From Pseudomarimonas salicorniae (lineage in GTDB: Bacteria > Pseudomonadota > Gammaproteobacteria > Xanthomonadales > Xanthomonadaceae), in contig NZ_JALNMH010000007.1 of assembly GCF_023156535.1 (NCBI RefSeq), positions 207,351 to 271,350 of the forward strand: DNA of 64,000 nt. Direction: 5' to 3'. A program made the translations under genes and the position numbers. The notes under the pieces were generated by a model. The model did not search any database. It was not told the origin of the DNA and saw only the letters and a list, made by a program, of their open reading frames with translations. Numbering within the stretch: position 1 is the stretch's first letter; the number at the start of each line of letters is the position of its first letter. Shown piece by piece: positions 53,887-63,742 of the stretch.

Positions 53887-54945
53887 ATGCAGACCTGGCT
53901 GGTTACCGGCGGTGCCGGCTTCATCGGCGGCAACTTCGTCCTCGATGCCCTGGTCCGGGGCGGGGTCCGCATCGTCAATCTCGATGCGCTGACCTACGCG
54001 GGCAACCTCGACACGCTGTCCTCGGTGACGGGGGATCCGAACCACCTGTTCGCGCACGGCTCGATCGGTGACCGTGCCCTGGTGGGCAAGCTCCTGCGCG
54101 AGCACCGACCGACTGCAATCATCAACTTCGCGGCAGAGAGCCATGTCGACCGGTCGATCGACGGTCCGGCGGCCTTCGTCGAAACGAACGTGGTCGGCAC
54201 GCTGGCCCTGCTCGAGTGCGCGCGGGACTACTGGCGCGAACTGGAGGGCCCGGCCAGGGAGGGATTCCGCTTCCTGCACGTGTCCACCGACGAGGTCTAC
54301 GGCTCGCTGGGCGACACCGGCGCCTTCACCGAGACCACGCCGTATGCACCGAACTCGCCCTACTCGGCCTCGAAAGCGGCGTCCGATCACCTGGTGCGCG
54401 CCTTCCACCACACCTACGGGCTGCCGACCCTCACCACCAACTGTTCCAACAACTACGGGCCGTTCCAGTTCCCCGAGAAGCTCATCCCTCTGATCATCGC
54501 CCGGGCGGTCGCCGGCGAGCCGCTGCCGGTCTATGGCGATGGCATGAACGTGCGCGACTGGCTGTTCGTGCTGGATCACTGCAGCGCGATCCGCACGGTG
54601 CTGGAGCGTGGCCGCATCGGCGAGGTTTACAACGTCGGCGGCGAGGCCGAGAAGCCCAATATCGAGGTCGTGAAGACCCTCTGCGCCCTGATCGATCAGC
54701 GCCGGCCGCGCAGCGACGGCCAGCCGCGCGAGAGCCAGATCAGCTTCGTCAAGGACCGCCCCGGCCATGACCGCCGCTACGCCATCGACTGCTCGAAGCT
54801 CAAGCGCGAGCTGGGCTGGACACAGAGCGTGGACTTTGCGGCCGGCATGGAGAAGACCGTCGACTGGTACCTCGGCCACCAGGACTGGGTACAGAAGATC
54901 CTTGACGGGTCCTACCGCCTGGAGCGGCTGGGGAGCGCGGCATGA
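53887..54945 (+). CDS. rmlB: dTDP-glucose 4,6-dehydratase
   Basis: Second step of dTDP-L-rhamnose synthesis: dTDP-glucose to dTDP-4-keto-6-deoxyglucose; 352 residues. The NAD motif is [13 protein letters not shown] and the catalytic stretch is [13 protein letters not shown] with [25 protein letters not shown] is diagnostic for RmlB. A CAGGAG ribosome site precedes the ATG. First gene of rmlBACD, followed by a 106-nt gap carrying heptamer repeats. Product feeds polysaccharide or O-antigen synthesis. Confidence 0.95.
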   Translation: MQTWLVTGGAGFIGGNFVLDALVRGGVRIVNLDALTYAGNLDTLSSVTGDPNHLFAHGSIGDRALVGKLLREHRPTAIINFAAESHVDRSIDGPAAFVETNVVGTLALLECARDYWRELEGPAREGFRFLHVSTDEVYGSLGDTGAFTETTPYAPNSPYSASKAASDHLVRAFHHTYGLPTLTTNCSNNYGPFQFPEKLIPLIIARAVAGEPLPVYGDGMNVRDWLFVLDHCSAIRTVLERGRIGEVYNVGGEAEKPNIEVVKTLCALIDQRRPRSDGQPRESQISFVKDRPGHDRRYAIDCSKLKRELGWTQSVDFAAGMEKTVDWYLGHQDWVQKILDGSYRLERLGSAA

Positions 54946-55010
54946 CCGGGCAGGTCATGCGAGGAGCAGGTGCCCGCCCGGGGCGTCCAGCGCCCGGACA
55001 GCGGCTTCTG

Positions 55011-55038
55011 ACGAATCACGAATCCCGAATCACGAATC
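55011..55038. repeat. Four tandem ACGAATC heptamers
   Basis: ACGAATC, ACGAATC, CCGAATC, ACGAATC in direct tandem, ending 13 nt before the rmlA start codon. Length in multiples of seven suggests slippage can change the copy number. Similar (C/A)CGAATC runs occur in other Xanthomonadaceae genomes, as I recall. Confidence 0.8.
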
Positions 55039-55051
55039 ACGGCTGTCAACC

Positions 55052-55936
55052 ATGATCCCCAAAGGCATCATCCTCGCCGGAGGCAGCGGCACCCGGCTCT
55101 ATCCGATCACCCAGGGCATCAGCAAGCAGCTTCTGCCGGTGTACGACAAGCCGATGATCTACTACCCGCTCAGCACACTGATGCTGGCGGGCATCCGCGA
55201 CGTGCTGATCATCAACACCCCGCACGAGCAGCAGCTGTTCAAGAGCCTGCTGGGTGATGGGTCCCAGTGGGGCATGCGGCTGACCTACGCCGTGCAGCCG
55301 AGCCCGGACGGCCTCGCCCAGGCCTATCGGATCGGCGCCGAGTTCGTCGACGGCCAGCCCAGCTGCCTGGTGCTCGGCGACAACATCTTCTACGGCCACG
55401 GCTTTTCCGAGCTGCTGCGCCGCGCTGCGACCCAGGTCACCGGAGCGACCGTGTTCGGCTACTGGGTGCATGACCCGGAGCGCTACGGCGTCGCCGAATT
55501 CGACCGCGAAGGGCGCGTGGTGGGGCTCGAGGAGAAGCCGGCCAAGCCGCGCTCGAACTACGCGATCACTGGAATGTACTTCTACGACGGCCGTGCCGCC
55601 GACTTCGCGGCCAAGCTGAAACCGTCCCCGCGCGGCGAGCTTGAAATCACCGACCTCAACCGCTGCTATCTGGAAGAGGGCGCGCTGCGTCTGGAGAAGC
55701 TCGGCCGCGGCTATGCCTGGCTCGACACCGGCACCTTCGAGTCCCTGCTGCAGGCCGCCAACTTCATCGAGACCATCGAGCAGCGCCAGGGCCTGCGGGT
55801 CTGCTGCCCGGAGGAAATCGCCTTCGTCAATGGCTGGATCGACGCCGCACAGCTGGAAGCGCTGGCCAAGCCCCTAGCCAAGAACGGCTATGGCCAGTAC
55901 CTGCTGGGTCTGCTGACCCGCGGGCACGTCGCATGA
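55052..55936 (+). CDS. rmlA: Glucose-1-phosphate thymidylyltransferase
   Basis: First step of dTDP-rhamnose synthesis, joining dTTP and glucose-1-phosphate; 294 residues. The nucleotidyltransferase signature [11 protein letters not shown] is at the N-terminus, followed by [17 protein letters not shown] (trimmed key residues LLPVYDKP), [10 protein letters not shown] and [11 protein letters not shown], all conserved in RmlA. The ATG at 55052 follows the heptamer repeats and is the only start giving the canonical N-terminus. It overlaps the next gene by 4 nt. Confidence 0.95.
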   Translation: MIPKGIILAGGSGTRLYPITQGISKQLLPVYDKPMIYYPLSTLMLAGIRDVLIINTPHEQQLFKSLLGDGSQWGMRLTYAVQPSPDGLAQAYRIGAEFVDGQPSCLVLGDNIFYGHGFSELLRRAATQVTGATVFGYWVHDPERYGVAEFDREGRVVGLEEKPAKPRSNYAITGMYFYDGRAADFAAKLKPSPRGELEITDLNRCYLEEGALRLEKLGRGYAWLDTGTFESLLQAANFIETIEQRQGLRVCCPEEIAFVNGWIDAAQLEALAKPLAKNGYGQYLLGLLTRGHVA

Positions 55937-56490
55937 AGGTCACCGAGACCCGATTGCCGGGCTGCCTGATCATCGAACCCAAGGTGTTCGGCGACGCCCG
56001 CGGCTTCTTCATGGAGCAATGGAACGCGGCGCGCTATGCGGAGCACGGCATCGTGATGGATGCGGTACAGGCCAACCTGTCGCGCTCGGCGCACGGTGTG
56101 CTGCGCGGCCTGCACTACCAGCTGCCGAATCCGCAGGGCAAGCTGGTGTCCGTACTTGAGGGCGAGGTCTACGATGTCGCGGTCGACATCCGGCGCGATT
56201 CCCCCACCTTCGGCCAGTGGACGGCGGCGGTACTGAGCGCGGAGAACCGCCGCCAGTTCTGGATTCCGCCGGGTTTCGCCCACGGTTTCGTGGTGACCTC
56301 CGATTTCGCCCTGTTCCACTACTTCTGCAGCACCCTGTACGACGGCCCGGCCGACAAGGGCATCGCCTGGAATGATCCGGACCTGGCCATCGACTGGCCC
56401 GTCAAGACGCCGTCGCTGTCGGCCAAGGACCAGGTCGCGCCGCGGCTGAAGGACGTCGACCCGCAACACCTTCCCGCCTTCGCCGCATGA
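55933..56490 (+). CDS. rmlC: dTDP-4-dehydrorhamnose 3,5-epimerase
   Basis: Cupin-fold epimerase of 185 residues for the third step of dTDP-rhamnose synthesis. It has [13 protein letters not shown], the catalytic His in [17 protein letters not shown], then [13 protein letters not shown], the RmlC signature. Start and stop each overlap neighbouring genes by 4 nt (ATGA). The order rmlB-A-C-D is the same as in many Xanthomonadales and Pseudomonas-like genomes. Confidence 0.95.
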   Translation: MKVTETRLPGCLIIEPKVFGDARGFFMEQWNAARYAEHGIVMDAVQANLSRSAHGVLRGLHYQLPNPQGKLVSVLEGEVYDVAVDIRRDSPTFGQWTAAVLSAENRRQFWIPPGFAHGFVVTSDFALFHYFCSTLYDGPADKGIAWNDPDLAIDWPVKTPSLSAKDQVAPRLKDVDPQHLPAFAA

Positions 56491-57398
56491 AGATCCTGCT
56501 GACCGGTGTCGACGGGCAGGTCGGCTTCGAGCTGCACCGGGCGCTGGCGCCGCTCGGCAGGATCGTCGCCAGCAGTCGCTCAGGCGCCTTGAGCGGCGGA
56601 GGCCAGGCGCACGGCCTCGACCTGTCGAGCGCCGAAGCCATCAGCGCCACCCTTGACTCGCTGGAACCGCAGGTGGTGGTGAACCCCGCCGCCTATACGG
56701 CCGTCGACAGATCGGAGAGCGAGCCCGAACAGGCGCATCAGGTAAACGCACGGGCGCCGGCCGTGATGGCCGACTGGTGCGCCCGACGCGGCGCATTGCT
56801 GATCCACTACTCCACCGACTATGTGTTCAATGGCGAATCCGACCGCCCCTGGCGCGAGCACGACCCCACCGGCCCGCTCGGGGTTTACGGCGCCAGCAAG
56901 CTGGCCGGCGAGGAGGCGATCCGCGCGTCCGGCTGCCGCCACCTGATCCTGCGCACCGCCTGGGTCTATTCGTCGCGCTTCGCGAACTTCCTCAAGACGA
57001 TGCTCCGGCTGGGTGCCGAACGCGACGAGCTGGGCGTGGTGTCGGACCAGATCGGCGCCCCGACGACCGCTCGCGGCCTCGCCGAAGTGAGCGCCGCCCT
57101 GCTCGCGCGCATCGATTCGCTCGACGGCGAGCGACTCGGTACCTTCCATTGCGTCCATGCCGGGCAGACCAGCTGGCACGGCTTCGCCGAGGCGATCTTC
57201 GCCCGCGCGGTGGAATCCGGACTGCTCCCGCGCGCGCCGCTTGTGCGCCCCATCGGCACCGTCGACTACCCGACCCCGGCCCGCCGGCCTCCCTACTCGG
57301 TGCTTGACTGCAGCCGCCTGCGCGAAGTCCATGGTCTTTCCCTGCCCGAGTGGCAGGACGGGCTGGACTGCGTCATCGGCGAGCTGGCGGCGCGCTGA
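56487..57398 (+). CDS. rmlD: dTDP-4-dehydrorhamnose reductase
   Basis: NADPH-dependent last step of dTDP-L-rhamnose synthesis; 303 residues. The N-terminus is [19 protein letters not shown] (cofactor loop GxxGQxG), with VNPAAYTAVDRSE, HYSTDYVFNGE and the YGASKLAGE catalytic Tyr/Lys. Coupled to rmlC by overlap, and to the following ATP-grasp gene by a TGATG junction. Confidence 0.94.
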   Translation: MKILLTGVDGQVGFELHRALAPLGRIVASSRSGALSGGGQAHGLDLSSAEAISATLDSLEPQVVVNPAAYTAVDRSESEPEQAHQVNARAPAVMADWCARRGALLIHYSTDYVFNGESDRPWREHDPTGPLGVYGASKLAGEEAIRASGCRHLILRTAWVYSSRFANFLKTMLRLGAERDELGVVSDQIGAPTTARGLAEVSAALLARIDSLDGERLGTFHCVHAGQTSWHGFAEAIFARAVESGLLPRAPLVRPIGTVDYPTPARRPPYSVLDCSRLREVHGLSLPEWQDGLDCVIGELAAR

Positions 57399-58258
57399 TG
57401 CGCATCGCCCTCGCCACCGCCATCGCTGCGTGGGAACAGGACGCCGATCTGCCGCCGCTGCTCGAGGCCTTCGCCCGGGCCGGCATCGGTGCAGAGGCGC
57501 TGGCCTGGGACGACCCGACCGTCAGCTGGTCGCGCTTTGATGCGGTGCTGTTGCGCTCCACCTGGGATTACGCGGTGCGCCGGGATGCCTTTCTGGACTG
57601 GTGTGGCCGGGTGGAGAAGGCCACCCGTCTGGTCAATCCTCTCGAGACCGTGCGCTGGAACTCCGACAAGCGCTACCTGGCCGACCTGGCCGCGCGCGGC
57701 GTCGCCATCGTCCCGACGGTATTCATCGAATCCGATCGCGACCTGCCGCGCATTGCGGAACAGTCCGGGGAGTTCGTGCTCAAGCCCAGCGTCGGCGCCG
57801 GCTCTCGCCATGCGGCACGCTTTGATCCCACCCAGGCGGCCGAGGCCGATCGTCATGCCCGACGCCTGCTGGCCGAAGGCTACTGCGTCCTGCTTCAACC
57901 CTATCTGGAAGCGGTCGACGAGCACGGAGAAAGCGCCCTGGTCCATATCGGCGGGCGCTACACACACGCCATCCGCAAGGGCCCCCTGCTGCCGCGCGGC
58001 GGCACGGCTTCCGACCTGCTCTTCGCCGCGGAGGATATCCGGCCGCGCATTGCCACCGACGCCGAACACTCGGCCGCCGAACGGGTGCTTGCCGCCCTGC
58101 CGCATCCCGCCCTCTACGCTCGCGTCGACCTGCTTCCCGGCAAGACAGGCCCGCTGCTGCTGGAGCTGGAGCTGGTCGAGCCCTCCCTGTTCTTCGAAGG
58201 CAGCGAGGACGCCGCAGACGCCCTCGTCGACGCCCTGGTCGAGTCCCTGCAAGGCTGA
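57398..58258 (+). CDS. ATP-grasp family ligase
   Basis: Cytoplasmic ATP-grasp protein of 286 residues, coupled to rmlD (TGATG). The N-terminal pre-ATP-grasp part has RSTWDYAVRRDAFLDW. The central domain shows WNSDKRYLADLAARGVAIVPT, FVLKPSVGAGSRHAARF (ATP-binding Lys and glycine-rich loop) and YLEAVDEHGESALVHIGG, with the metal-binding ELELVEPSLFF near the end. It resembles the RimK/glutathione-synthetase-type group and relatives such as the cycloserine-pathway ligase DcsG. The reaction is likely carboxylate-amine ligation; the substrate and its link to rhamnose synthesis are unknown. Confidence 0.82.
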   Translation: MRIALATAIAAWEQDADLPPLLEAFARAGIGAEALAWDDPTVSWSRFDAVLLRSTWDYAVRRDAFLDWCGRVEKATRLVNPLETVRWNSDKRYLADLAARGVAIVPTVFIESDRDLPRIAEQSGEFVLKPSVGAGSRHAARFDPTQAAEADRHARRLLAEGYCVLLQPYLEAVDEHGESALVHIGGRYTHAIRKGPLLPRGGTASDLLFAAEDIRPRIATDAEHSAAERVLAALPHPALYARVDLLPGKTGPLLLELELVEPSLFFEGSEDAADALVDALVESLQG

Positions 58259-58461
58259 CTGAGGCGTATCGTGGCGCGGGTCACGCAGGGCGCCGAGCGG
58301 AGATCCAAGGGGTACGCCTTGGAGGCATCGATACGGACGTTCGAGCGGTACGTACGGTGCACCCAGGGCGCACCCTATGCGGATTCGCGTCCGCGCGGCG
58401 AGCGGCTCATATGTGCCTGAGGCGGTCGCTTGCCAGTGGGCGTCCGGTTAACTGACGAGGC

Positions 58462-58488
58462 GGTCCGTCGGCCCCGGGCCGACGGACC
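58462..58488. terminator. 27-nt perfect palindrome, probable bidirectional terminator
   Basis: Two 13-nt arms (GGTCCGTCGGCCC and its complement) around a single centre base, between the convergent ATP-grasp and RND-exporter genes. Very stable GC hairpin, but no T-run on either side, so simple intrinsic termination is uncertain. Confidence 0.5.
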
Positions 58489-58502
58489 CTGGATGGGCCT
58501 GA

Positions 58503-60992
58503 TCAGGCCGCTTTGGGCTTGCTCCAGCCTGCCTTGGTCAGCAGGCGGAGCAGGGCGGGGAGGAGGATCAGTGCGCCGATCATGTTCATGACGAACATGA
58601 AGCTGAGCAGGATGCCCATGTCGGCCTGGAACTTCAGCTCGGAGAAGATCCAGGTGCCCACGCCGACGGCCAGGGTGACCGCGGTGAACAACACCGCCGT
58701 GCCGGTCAGGCGCAGTGCCTTGTAGTAGGCCTCGTGCAGAGATTCGCCCTGGTCGAGGAATTCCTTCATCCGGCTGTAGATGTAGATCGCGTAGTCGACG
58801 CCGATGCCGACACCAAGGGCCGCGACCGGGAGGGTGTTCACCTTAAGGCCGATGTTCATGTTGGCCATCAGTGCATTGGCCAGCACCGAGACCAGGGCCA
58901 GCGGGGCCACGATACAGACAGTCGCCATGATCGAGCGGTAGGTCAGGAGGCAGAGCACGATGACCGCGAGGTAGACCCACATCATCATCGGGAACTGCTC
59001 GGCCTTCACCTCTTCGTTGGTCGCCGCCATGACGCCGGCATTGCCGGTGGCCAGGCGCAGGTTGACCGCATCACTGTCGAACTCGCCGCCATCGGCGAGC
59101 ACCTTCTCGGCCTCCTCCGAGAGCTGAACACGCAGGTTCACCCCCGGGTGCCAGGCGTCGTTGGCAGCCCGGAACTCCTTCACCGCATTGATCACCCGGT
59201 CGATGGTCTCGGCCTTGTGGTCGGTGAGGAAGAGCATCACCGGCATGGCGCTGCAGTCGCTGTTGAGAAGGCCCGAGTCGGTCTCGAAACCCTGCGTCGC
59301 CACACGCAGCGAATCCGGATTGCGTGGCAGCACGCGCCAGCGGATGTTGCCTTCATTCCAGCCGGCGTTGACGATTTTCGCCGCCATCGGCAGGGAGATG
59401 ACCTGCTGGACGCCTTCCACGTTGGCCATGTGCCAGCTGAACCGGTCCACCAGCTGCATCACCTGGCTGCTCAGGGTGCACGCATCCGGCCGGGCCTCCA
59501 CGATCACATTGATGGCGTCGATGCCGAGCCCGAAGCGCTCGGAGATCGCGCGCGCATCCTGGTTGAAGCGGGCGTCCTGGCGCAGTTCCGGCACACCTGC
59601 CTCGGAGTCGCCGATCTTCATGTTCTTGGCTTCGTGGCTGCCCCAGACCGCGAGGCCGATGCCGATCAGCACGGCAATGACTGCCGGGACGGGCTTGGAG
59701 AACGACGACAGCGCGTTCCAGAACGGATGCGGCCGGCCCTCGCGACGGATGCGCTTCTCGCGGTAGGCGCGGTAGCGTTTGCCGAAGCCGGTCATCGACA
59801 GCAGGACCGGAAGCAGGATCAGGTTGGTGAGGATGATCACCGCCACGCCCACGGAGGCGGTAATGGCCAGCTCCTGGATGATGCGGATGTTGATGAAGAG
59901 GATGGTGATGAAGCCGATGCAGTCGGAGAGCAGGGCGATCGAGCCCGGCACCAGCAGTCGGCGGAAGGTCCGCTTGGCGGCCTCCAGCGAATAGACGCCG
60001 GTCGAGGCCTCAAGGGTCTTGGCGTCGCCTTCCACCCCTCCGAACAGGCGCTCTGCCAACCAGGAGTTGATCATCTGCACGCCGTGGCTCACGCCGATCG
60101 CGAAGACCAGGAAGGGCGTCAGGATATTCATCGGGTCGATGCCGAAGCCCATCAGCCTCAGCGCACCGAGCATCCAGATCGTGGCGGTGATGGCCGCGAG
60201 CACGGTCCAGCTGGCGAGCCTGAAGGAGCCCGAATAGAGCAGAAGCAGGATGAACGTGAGGACGATGGCGATGCCGAAGAACATCACCACCGATTTGGCG
60301 CCGTCGGCGATGTCGCCGACGATTTTGGCGAAGCCGATGATGTGGATATCGTACTTGTCGCCCTCGTACTTCTGGCGCAAGGCCTCGAGATTGGCGGCCA
60401 CCTGCTGGTAGTCGAGGTTGCGGTTGACGTCCTCGGGCACCAGCTCGGCCCAGATCATGGCGCCCGAGTAATCCTTGGCCACCAGCCGGCCAACGATGTT
60501 GGCCTTGACGATGTTGTTGCGGATGGTGGCGAAGTGCTCTTCCGAGGCCTCGAAGCCGGGCAGGCTCGGGGTGAACTCCTGCGGGATCACGTTGCCGCCC
60601 GCAAAACCATCCTCGACCACCTCGACGAAGCGTACGTTCGGCGTGAAGATCGAGCTGACCCGCGAGTCGTCGGTGGCATCAAGGGCGATGACGTCCTTGG
60701 TCATCTCCTCCATGGTGCGCATGAAGTCGACGCTGAACATGTTGCCGTCCTTGGCGATCACCGCCACCAGGACGCGATTGGCACCGCCGAACTCCCTCTC
60801 ATAGTCGAGGAAGGTCTGCATGTATTCGTGGTGCAGCGGAATCTGTTTCTTGAATCCGGCCTCGACGCGCAGCTGGGCGGCGAAGTAGGCCATCAGGATC
60901 GTGCCGAGCACGAACAGGACCAGAATCAGCCGGCGCTGGCCGAAGACCAGCTTCTCGGCAAGACGGTGGAAGGCGCTATCAGGGACGCTCAT
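58503..60992 (-). CDS. RND-superfamily (MMPL/COG1033) exporter
   Basis: Inner-membrane protein of 829 residues with the duplicated SSD/MMPL layout: one N-terminal helix (about 18-37), a periplasmic loop, six helices (about 225-425), a second loop, and six C-terminal helices. Conserved features are GIDPMNILTPFLVFAIGVSHGVQM (shortened to its key PFLVFAIGVSHG) and ALGVGIGVDYAIYIYSRMKE, which carry the proton-relay Asp/Gly residues of the family. Its loops are smaller than in AcrB, as in lipid- or hopanoid-exporters (HpnN-like). The neighbouring YCF48 and DUF1329 genes form the usual set with this exporter in Pseudomonas-like genomes. Substrate unknown. Confidence 0.88.
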   Translation of the reverse strand: MSVPDSAFHRLAEKLVFGQRRLILVLFVLGTILMAYFAAQLRVEAGFKKQIPLHHEYMQTFLDYEREFGGANRVLVAVIAKDGNMFSVDFMRTMEEMTKDVIALDATDDSRVSSIFTPNVRFVEVVEDGFAGGNVIPQEFTPSLPGFEASEEHFATIRNNIVKANIVGRLVAKDYSGAMIWAELVPEDVNRNLDYQQVAANLEALRQKYEGDKYDIHIIGFAKIVGDIADGAKSVVMFFGIAIVLTFILLLLYSGSFRLASWTVLAAITATIWMLGALRLMGFGIDPMNILTPFLVFAIGVSHGVQMINSWLAERLFGGVEGDAKTLEASTGVYSLEAAKRTFRRLLVPGSIALLSDCIGFITILFINIRIIQELAITASVGVAVIILTNLILLPVLLSMTGFGKRYRAYREKRIRREGRPHPFWNALSSFSKPVPAVIAVLIGIGLAVWGSHEAKNMKIGDSEAGVPELRQDARFNQDARAISERFGLGIDAINVIVEARPDACTLSSQVMQLVDRFSWHMANVEGVQQVISLPMAAKIVNAGWNEGNIRWRVLPRNPDSLRVATQGFETDSGLLNSDCSAMPVMLFLTDHKAETIDRVINAVKEFRAANDAWHPGVNLRVQLSEEAEKVLADGGEFDSDAVNLRLATGNAGVMAATNEEVKAEQFPMMMWVYLAVIVLCLLTYRSIMATVCIVAPLALVSVLANALMANMNIGLKVNTLPVAALGVGIGVDYAIYIYSRMKEFLDQGESLHEAYYKALRLTGTAVLFTAVTLAVGVGTWIFSELKFQADMGILLSFMFVMNMIGALILLPALLRLLTKAGWSKPKAA

Positions 60993-61046
60993 TGTGGATT
61001 CCTTGGCAGCGGATCGCGGGGGCGTAGGAAGCGTGGCGGCCGGGCA

Positions 61047-62159
61047 CTACCGATCCCGGGCCGGCACCTCGTAGCGCGCGATGCCCTTGTCACTGGTGAA
61101 GAGAAAGGTGCGGGCACCCATCGGCACCACCGCTGAGAGCACCGGTGTCTCGCCGGAGTCGTTCTCGAAGGTGTAGAGCGTGAAGGCGGATTCTGAATCG
61201 GCGCGATGAAGAACCACGCCGTTGGCTCCGACGATGACCGCGCCGCCGTTCGGCAATGCGGCTCCGCCCATCAGGCTGAGCTCGGTACCGGTCCTCACGA
61301 GCTCCCAGGTATCCCCACCGTCGCGTGTCTCCTGCACATGACCGCGAAGTCCGTAGGCCAGCAGGTGCTGGTCGCCGAGCACCAGCACGCCGAACATCGA
61401 GCCCTCGTAGGGCAGGGAGATTCGTTCCCAGGTCTCGCCATCATCGCGTGAGCGGAAGGCTGCGCCACGCTCGGCAACGATCATGAAAAGTCCGGCCGGG
61501 GTGCGCGCGATGGCGTTGAGATGGGGGTCTTCCTCCTCGTCGAGCATCAGCTCGTCGGCATCAAAGGTCCAGGCGTCTTCGCTGTCGCTCTCAGCCGGGG
61601 CGGCAGCTTCCTCCCCCTCCTCCCCCTCAATGGCGGTCTGCCGGAGCAAGGGCACGCGCCTCCAGGTGGCGCCGGCGTCATCGGTACGCAGCATCAGGCT
61701 GTAGGCACCTACGGCGTAGCCGACGTTCGCGTCGAGGAACAGCACGTCGAGCAGGGGCGCGGCGTAGCGGGGCGTCCAGTCAGGCGAGTCGAAGCCCTCC
61801 TGGGTCCAGGTTTCCTCCCGCTGCAAGGTCCAGCTCAGGCCGCCGTCGGGGCTGTGCAGGATGGTGCCGTCATGACCCACCGCCCAGACCTTTTCGCCGA
61901 CGGCGTCGACCGAAGTCAGGGTGGCCCGGGTGGGGACCGACTCGGCCTGGCGCCATTCAGTGCGCGATTCACTGAGCAGGACATGCCCGCGTTCGCCGAC
62001 GGCCACCGCGCGCGAGGCCGACTCGGTGGCATCCAGTACCAGCGATCGCTGGGCGGCCAGCGGCATCCGCTCGGCCTCGTCGCTGGCTGCGGCGATGGAC
62101 ACGGCGCCGGCTGCCCAGGCAAGGCCCAGTCCGGCCAGCAGGATCTTCGATGCGTTCAT
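61047..62159 (-). CDS. Secreted YCF48/BNR-repeat protein
   Basis: Exported beta-propeller of 370 residues. A signal peptide (about 5-25, ending SIAAASDEA) precedes repeated sialidase-like Asp boxes: SPDGGLSWTL, TDDAGATWRR, SRDDGETWER and TRDGGDTWEL, with WAVGHDGTIL-type strands as in YCF48/HCF136. An acidic insert (about 180-212, EGEEGEEAAAPAESDSEDAW region) interrupts the propeller. GGGGGAG precedes the ATG. In relatives it accompanies an RND exporter and DUF1329 proteins, and probably assists outer-membrane or periplasmic assembly; this is inference. Confidence 0.85.
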   Translation of the reverse strand: MNASKILLAGLGLAWAAGAVSIAAASDEAERMPLAAQRSLVLDATESASRAVAVGERGHVLLSESRTEWRQAESVPTRATLTSVDAVGEKVWAVGHDGTILHSPDGGLSWTLQREETWTQEGFDSPDWTPRYAAPLLDVLFLDANVGYAVGAYSLMLRTDDAGATWRRVPLLRQTAIEGEEGEEAAAPAESDSEDAWTFDADELMLDEEEDPHLNAIARTPAGLFMIVAERGAAFRSRDDGETWERISLPYEGSMFGVLVLGDQHLLAYGLRGHVQETRDGGDTWELVRTGTELSLMGGAALPNGGAVIVGANGVVLHRADSESAFTLYTFENDSGETPVLSAVVPMGARTFLFTSDKGIARYEVPARDR

Positions 62160-62310
62160 TACGCTCCCCCTTGCGCGTACCGTCCGTGGCCCGCCACCTG
62201 GCGGGGCGTGGTCGGTGTCTTTCTACCAGCGTGCCGAATCTGCGGCGGCGGCGCCAGTCCCCGGACCGGCGTCGCCAATGGGCGGCGTTCCACGCCGCCC
62301 GGCATGCCGA

Positions 62311-63675
62311 TCAGCGTACGCCGCGGCTCCGCAGCGCCTGCGGCGAGAAGTTCTCCGGGGTGGTCTGGAAGGAGAAGTCGTAGGCCGTCTCCTGATTGTC
62401 CAGACCGACCGCGATGTAGCGTCCGGACTGCAGGTCGTGGTGGTTCTCCATCGTGCTCCAGAAGACCGGCACCTCGTAGTAGTTCACCGACGGCGCATCG
62501 GAATAGCGCCACAGGCGACCCTGGCCGTCGTAGTGATCGATCATCAGGATCTGCCAGCTGTCCTCGTCGAGGTAGAAGGTGCGCCGGGAGTTGATGTGGC
62601 GCTTGCCCTGCTTGAGCTTGGCGTCGACCACCCACACCCGGTGCAGCTCGTAGCGCAGCAGATCGGGATTGACGTGACCCGGCTTGAGCAGGTCGTCGAC
62701 CTTGACCTTGTCGCTGTGGGCCTTGTAGGAGTTGTACGGGACGTACATCTCGCGCTTGCCCTTCAGCTCCCAGTCGAAGCGGTCCATCGCGCCGTTGAAC
62801 ATGTCGGTCATGTCATTGGTACGCAGGCCATCCGAGGCGGTGCCGGGGTTGTCGTAGGCGACGTTTGGCGCACGGCGGACACGCCGCTGGCCCGGGTTGT
62901 AGATCCACGCCTGCCGCGGCTGCTTGATCTGGTTCAGCGACTCATGGACCAGCAGCACCTGGCCGGCGAGGCGGGCCGGGCTTTCAACGACCTGGTAGAA
63001 GTACAGCAGGATGTTGTTCGTGGACTCGATGGTGCTGCCCGGCTTGTAGTAGAGGCCGAGGCCCTCCTCACGGATGCGGACCAGGTTGTACTGGCCGCCG
63101 GCGGTCGGCGCGGCCTGATTGGCCCAGCGGGCGAAGGACACGCCCTTGTACTTCAGCTTGTGGTTCCAGATCGCCTCGTAGCCATCCTTCGGAATCGGGA
63201 AGGGCAGACCCTCGGCGGCATCCACCACGCCGTCGCCGCCGCTTTCCAGCTTCGCCGTGGTGGCATTCTTCTTGGTGAAATCGTAGGTGCGCTGGGGGAA
63301 CGCCGCCGAGCGACGGGTCGGGTAGACGTCCATCCGGAAGGTCGGATAGCGCTCGAACATCGCCTTCTGGCCTTCGCTCAGCTTGTCGGCGTACTGCTTG
63401 TAGTTCTGCGGGGTGATCGCGAACTGGACCTTGTCCGAGGCGAACGGATCAGGGTGGTGGTCGCCCAGCTTGTAGCCGGCCGGCGGGCGGGTAATGCCAC
63501 CGGTCCATTCGGGGATGCTCTTGTCGGCGTTGCCCGCCTTCTCGGCACCGACCGGGGTGAGATCCTTGCCCAGGCGGGCGGCCTGCTCGGCACTGACCGC
63601 GGCCAGGGCCGGGGCTCCCACCAGCATCGCCACCGCCAGACCGAGGACCTGCGATCGCACTGTCAGACCTTGCAT
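62311..63675 (-). CDS. DUF1329 family exported protein
   Basis: Secreted protein of 454 residues. The ATG at 63675 is preferred because GGAG lies 6 nt upstream and it gives a normal signal peptide (VLGLAVAMLVGAPALA, then AVSAEQA); an ATG five codons earlier is possible. The DUF1329 (PF07044) traits are GKDLTPVGAEKAGN near the N-terminus, YNLVRIREEG, and the C-terminal IDHYDGQGRLWRYSDAPSV with SPQALRSRGVR. Members usually come with a DUF1302 porin-like protein and an RND exporter and are proposed to act in the outer membrane with a LolA/B-like fold. It is followed upstream by a second copy of the same family. Confidence 0.88.
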   Translation of the reverse strand: MQGLTVRSQVLGLAVAMLVGAPALAAVSAEQAARLGKDLTPVGAEKAGNADKSIPEWTGGITRPPAGYKLGDHHPDPFASDKVQFAITPQNYKQYADKLSEGQKAMFERYPTFRMDVYPTRRSAAFPQRTYDFTKKNATTAKLESGGDGVVDAAEGLPFPIPKDGYEAIWNHKLKYKGVSFARWANQAAPTAGGQYNLVRIREEGLGLYYKPGSTIESTNNILLYFYQVVESPARLAGQVLLVHESLNQIKQPRQAWIYNPGQRRVRRAPNVAYDNPGTASDGLRTNDMTDMFNGAMDRFDWELKGKREMYVPYNSYKAHSDKVKVDDLLKPGHVNPDLLRYELHRVWVVDAKLKQGKRHINSRRTFYLDEDSWQILMIDHYDGQGRLWRYSDAPSVNYYEVPVFWSTMENHHDLQSGRYIAVGLDNQETAYDFSFQTTPENFSPQALRSRGVR

Positions 63676-63742
63676 CAATCTCTCCCTCATGAGCTTGCAG
63701 AAGACTGCGGCGCCCCGGGGGACGCCGCAATGGACACCATGA

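Noticed and set aside
58734..61136. Open frame of 800 codons on the + strand opposite the RND exporter
   Set aside because: His/Glu/Asp-rich mirror of a membrane protein gene; no credible protein features.
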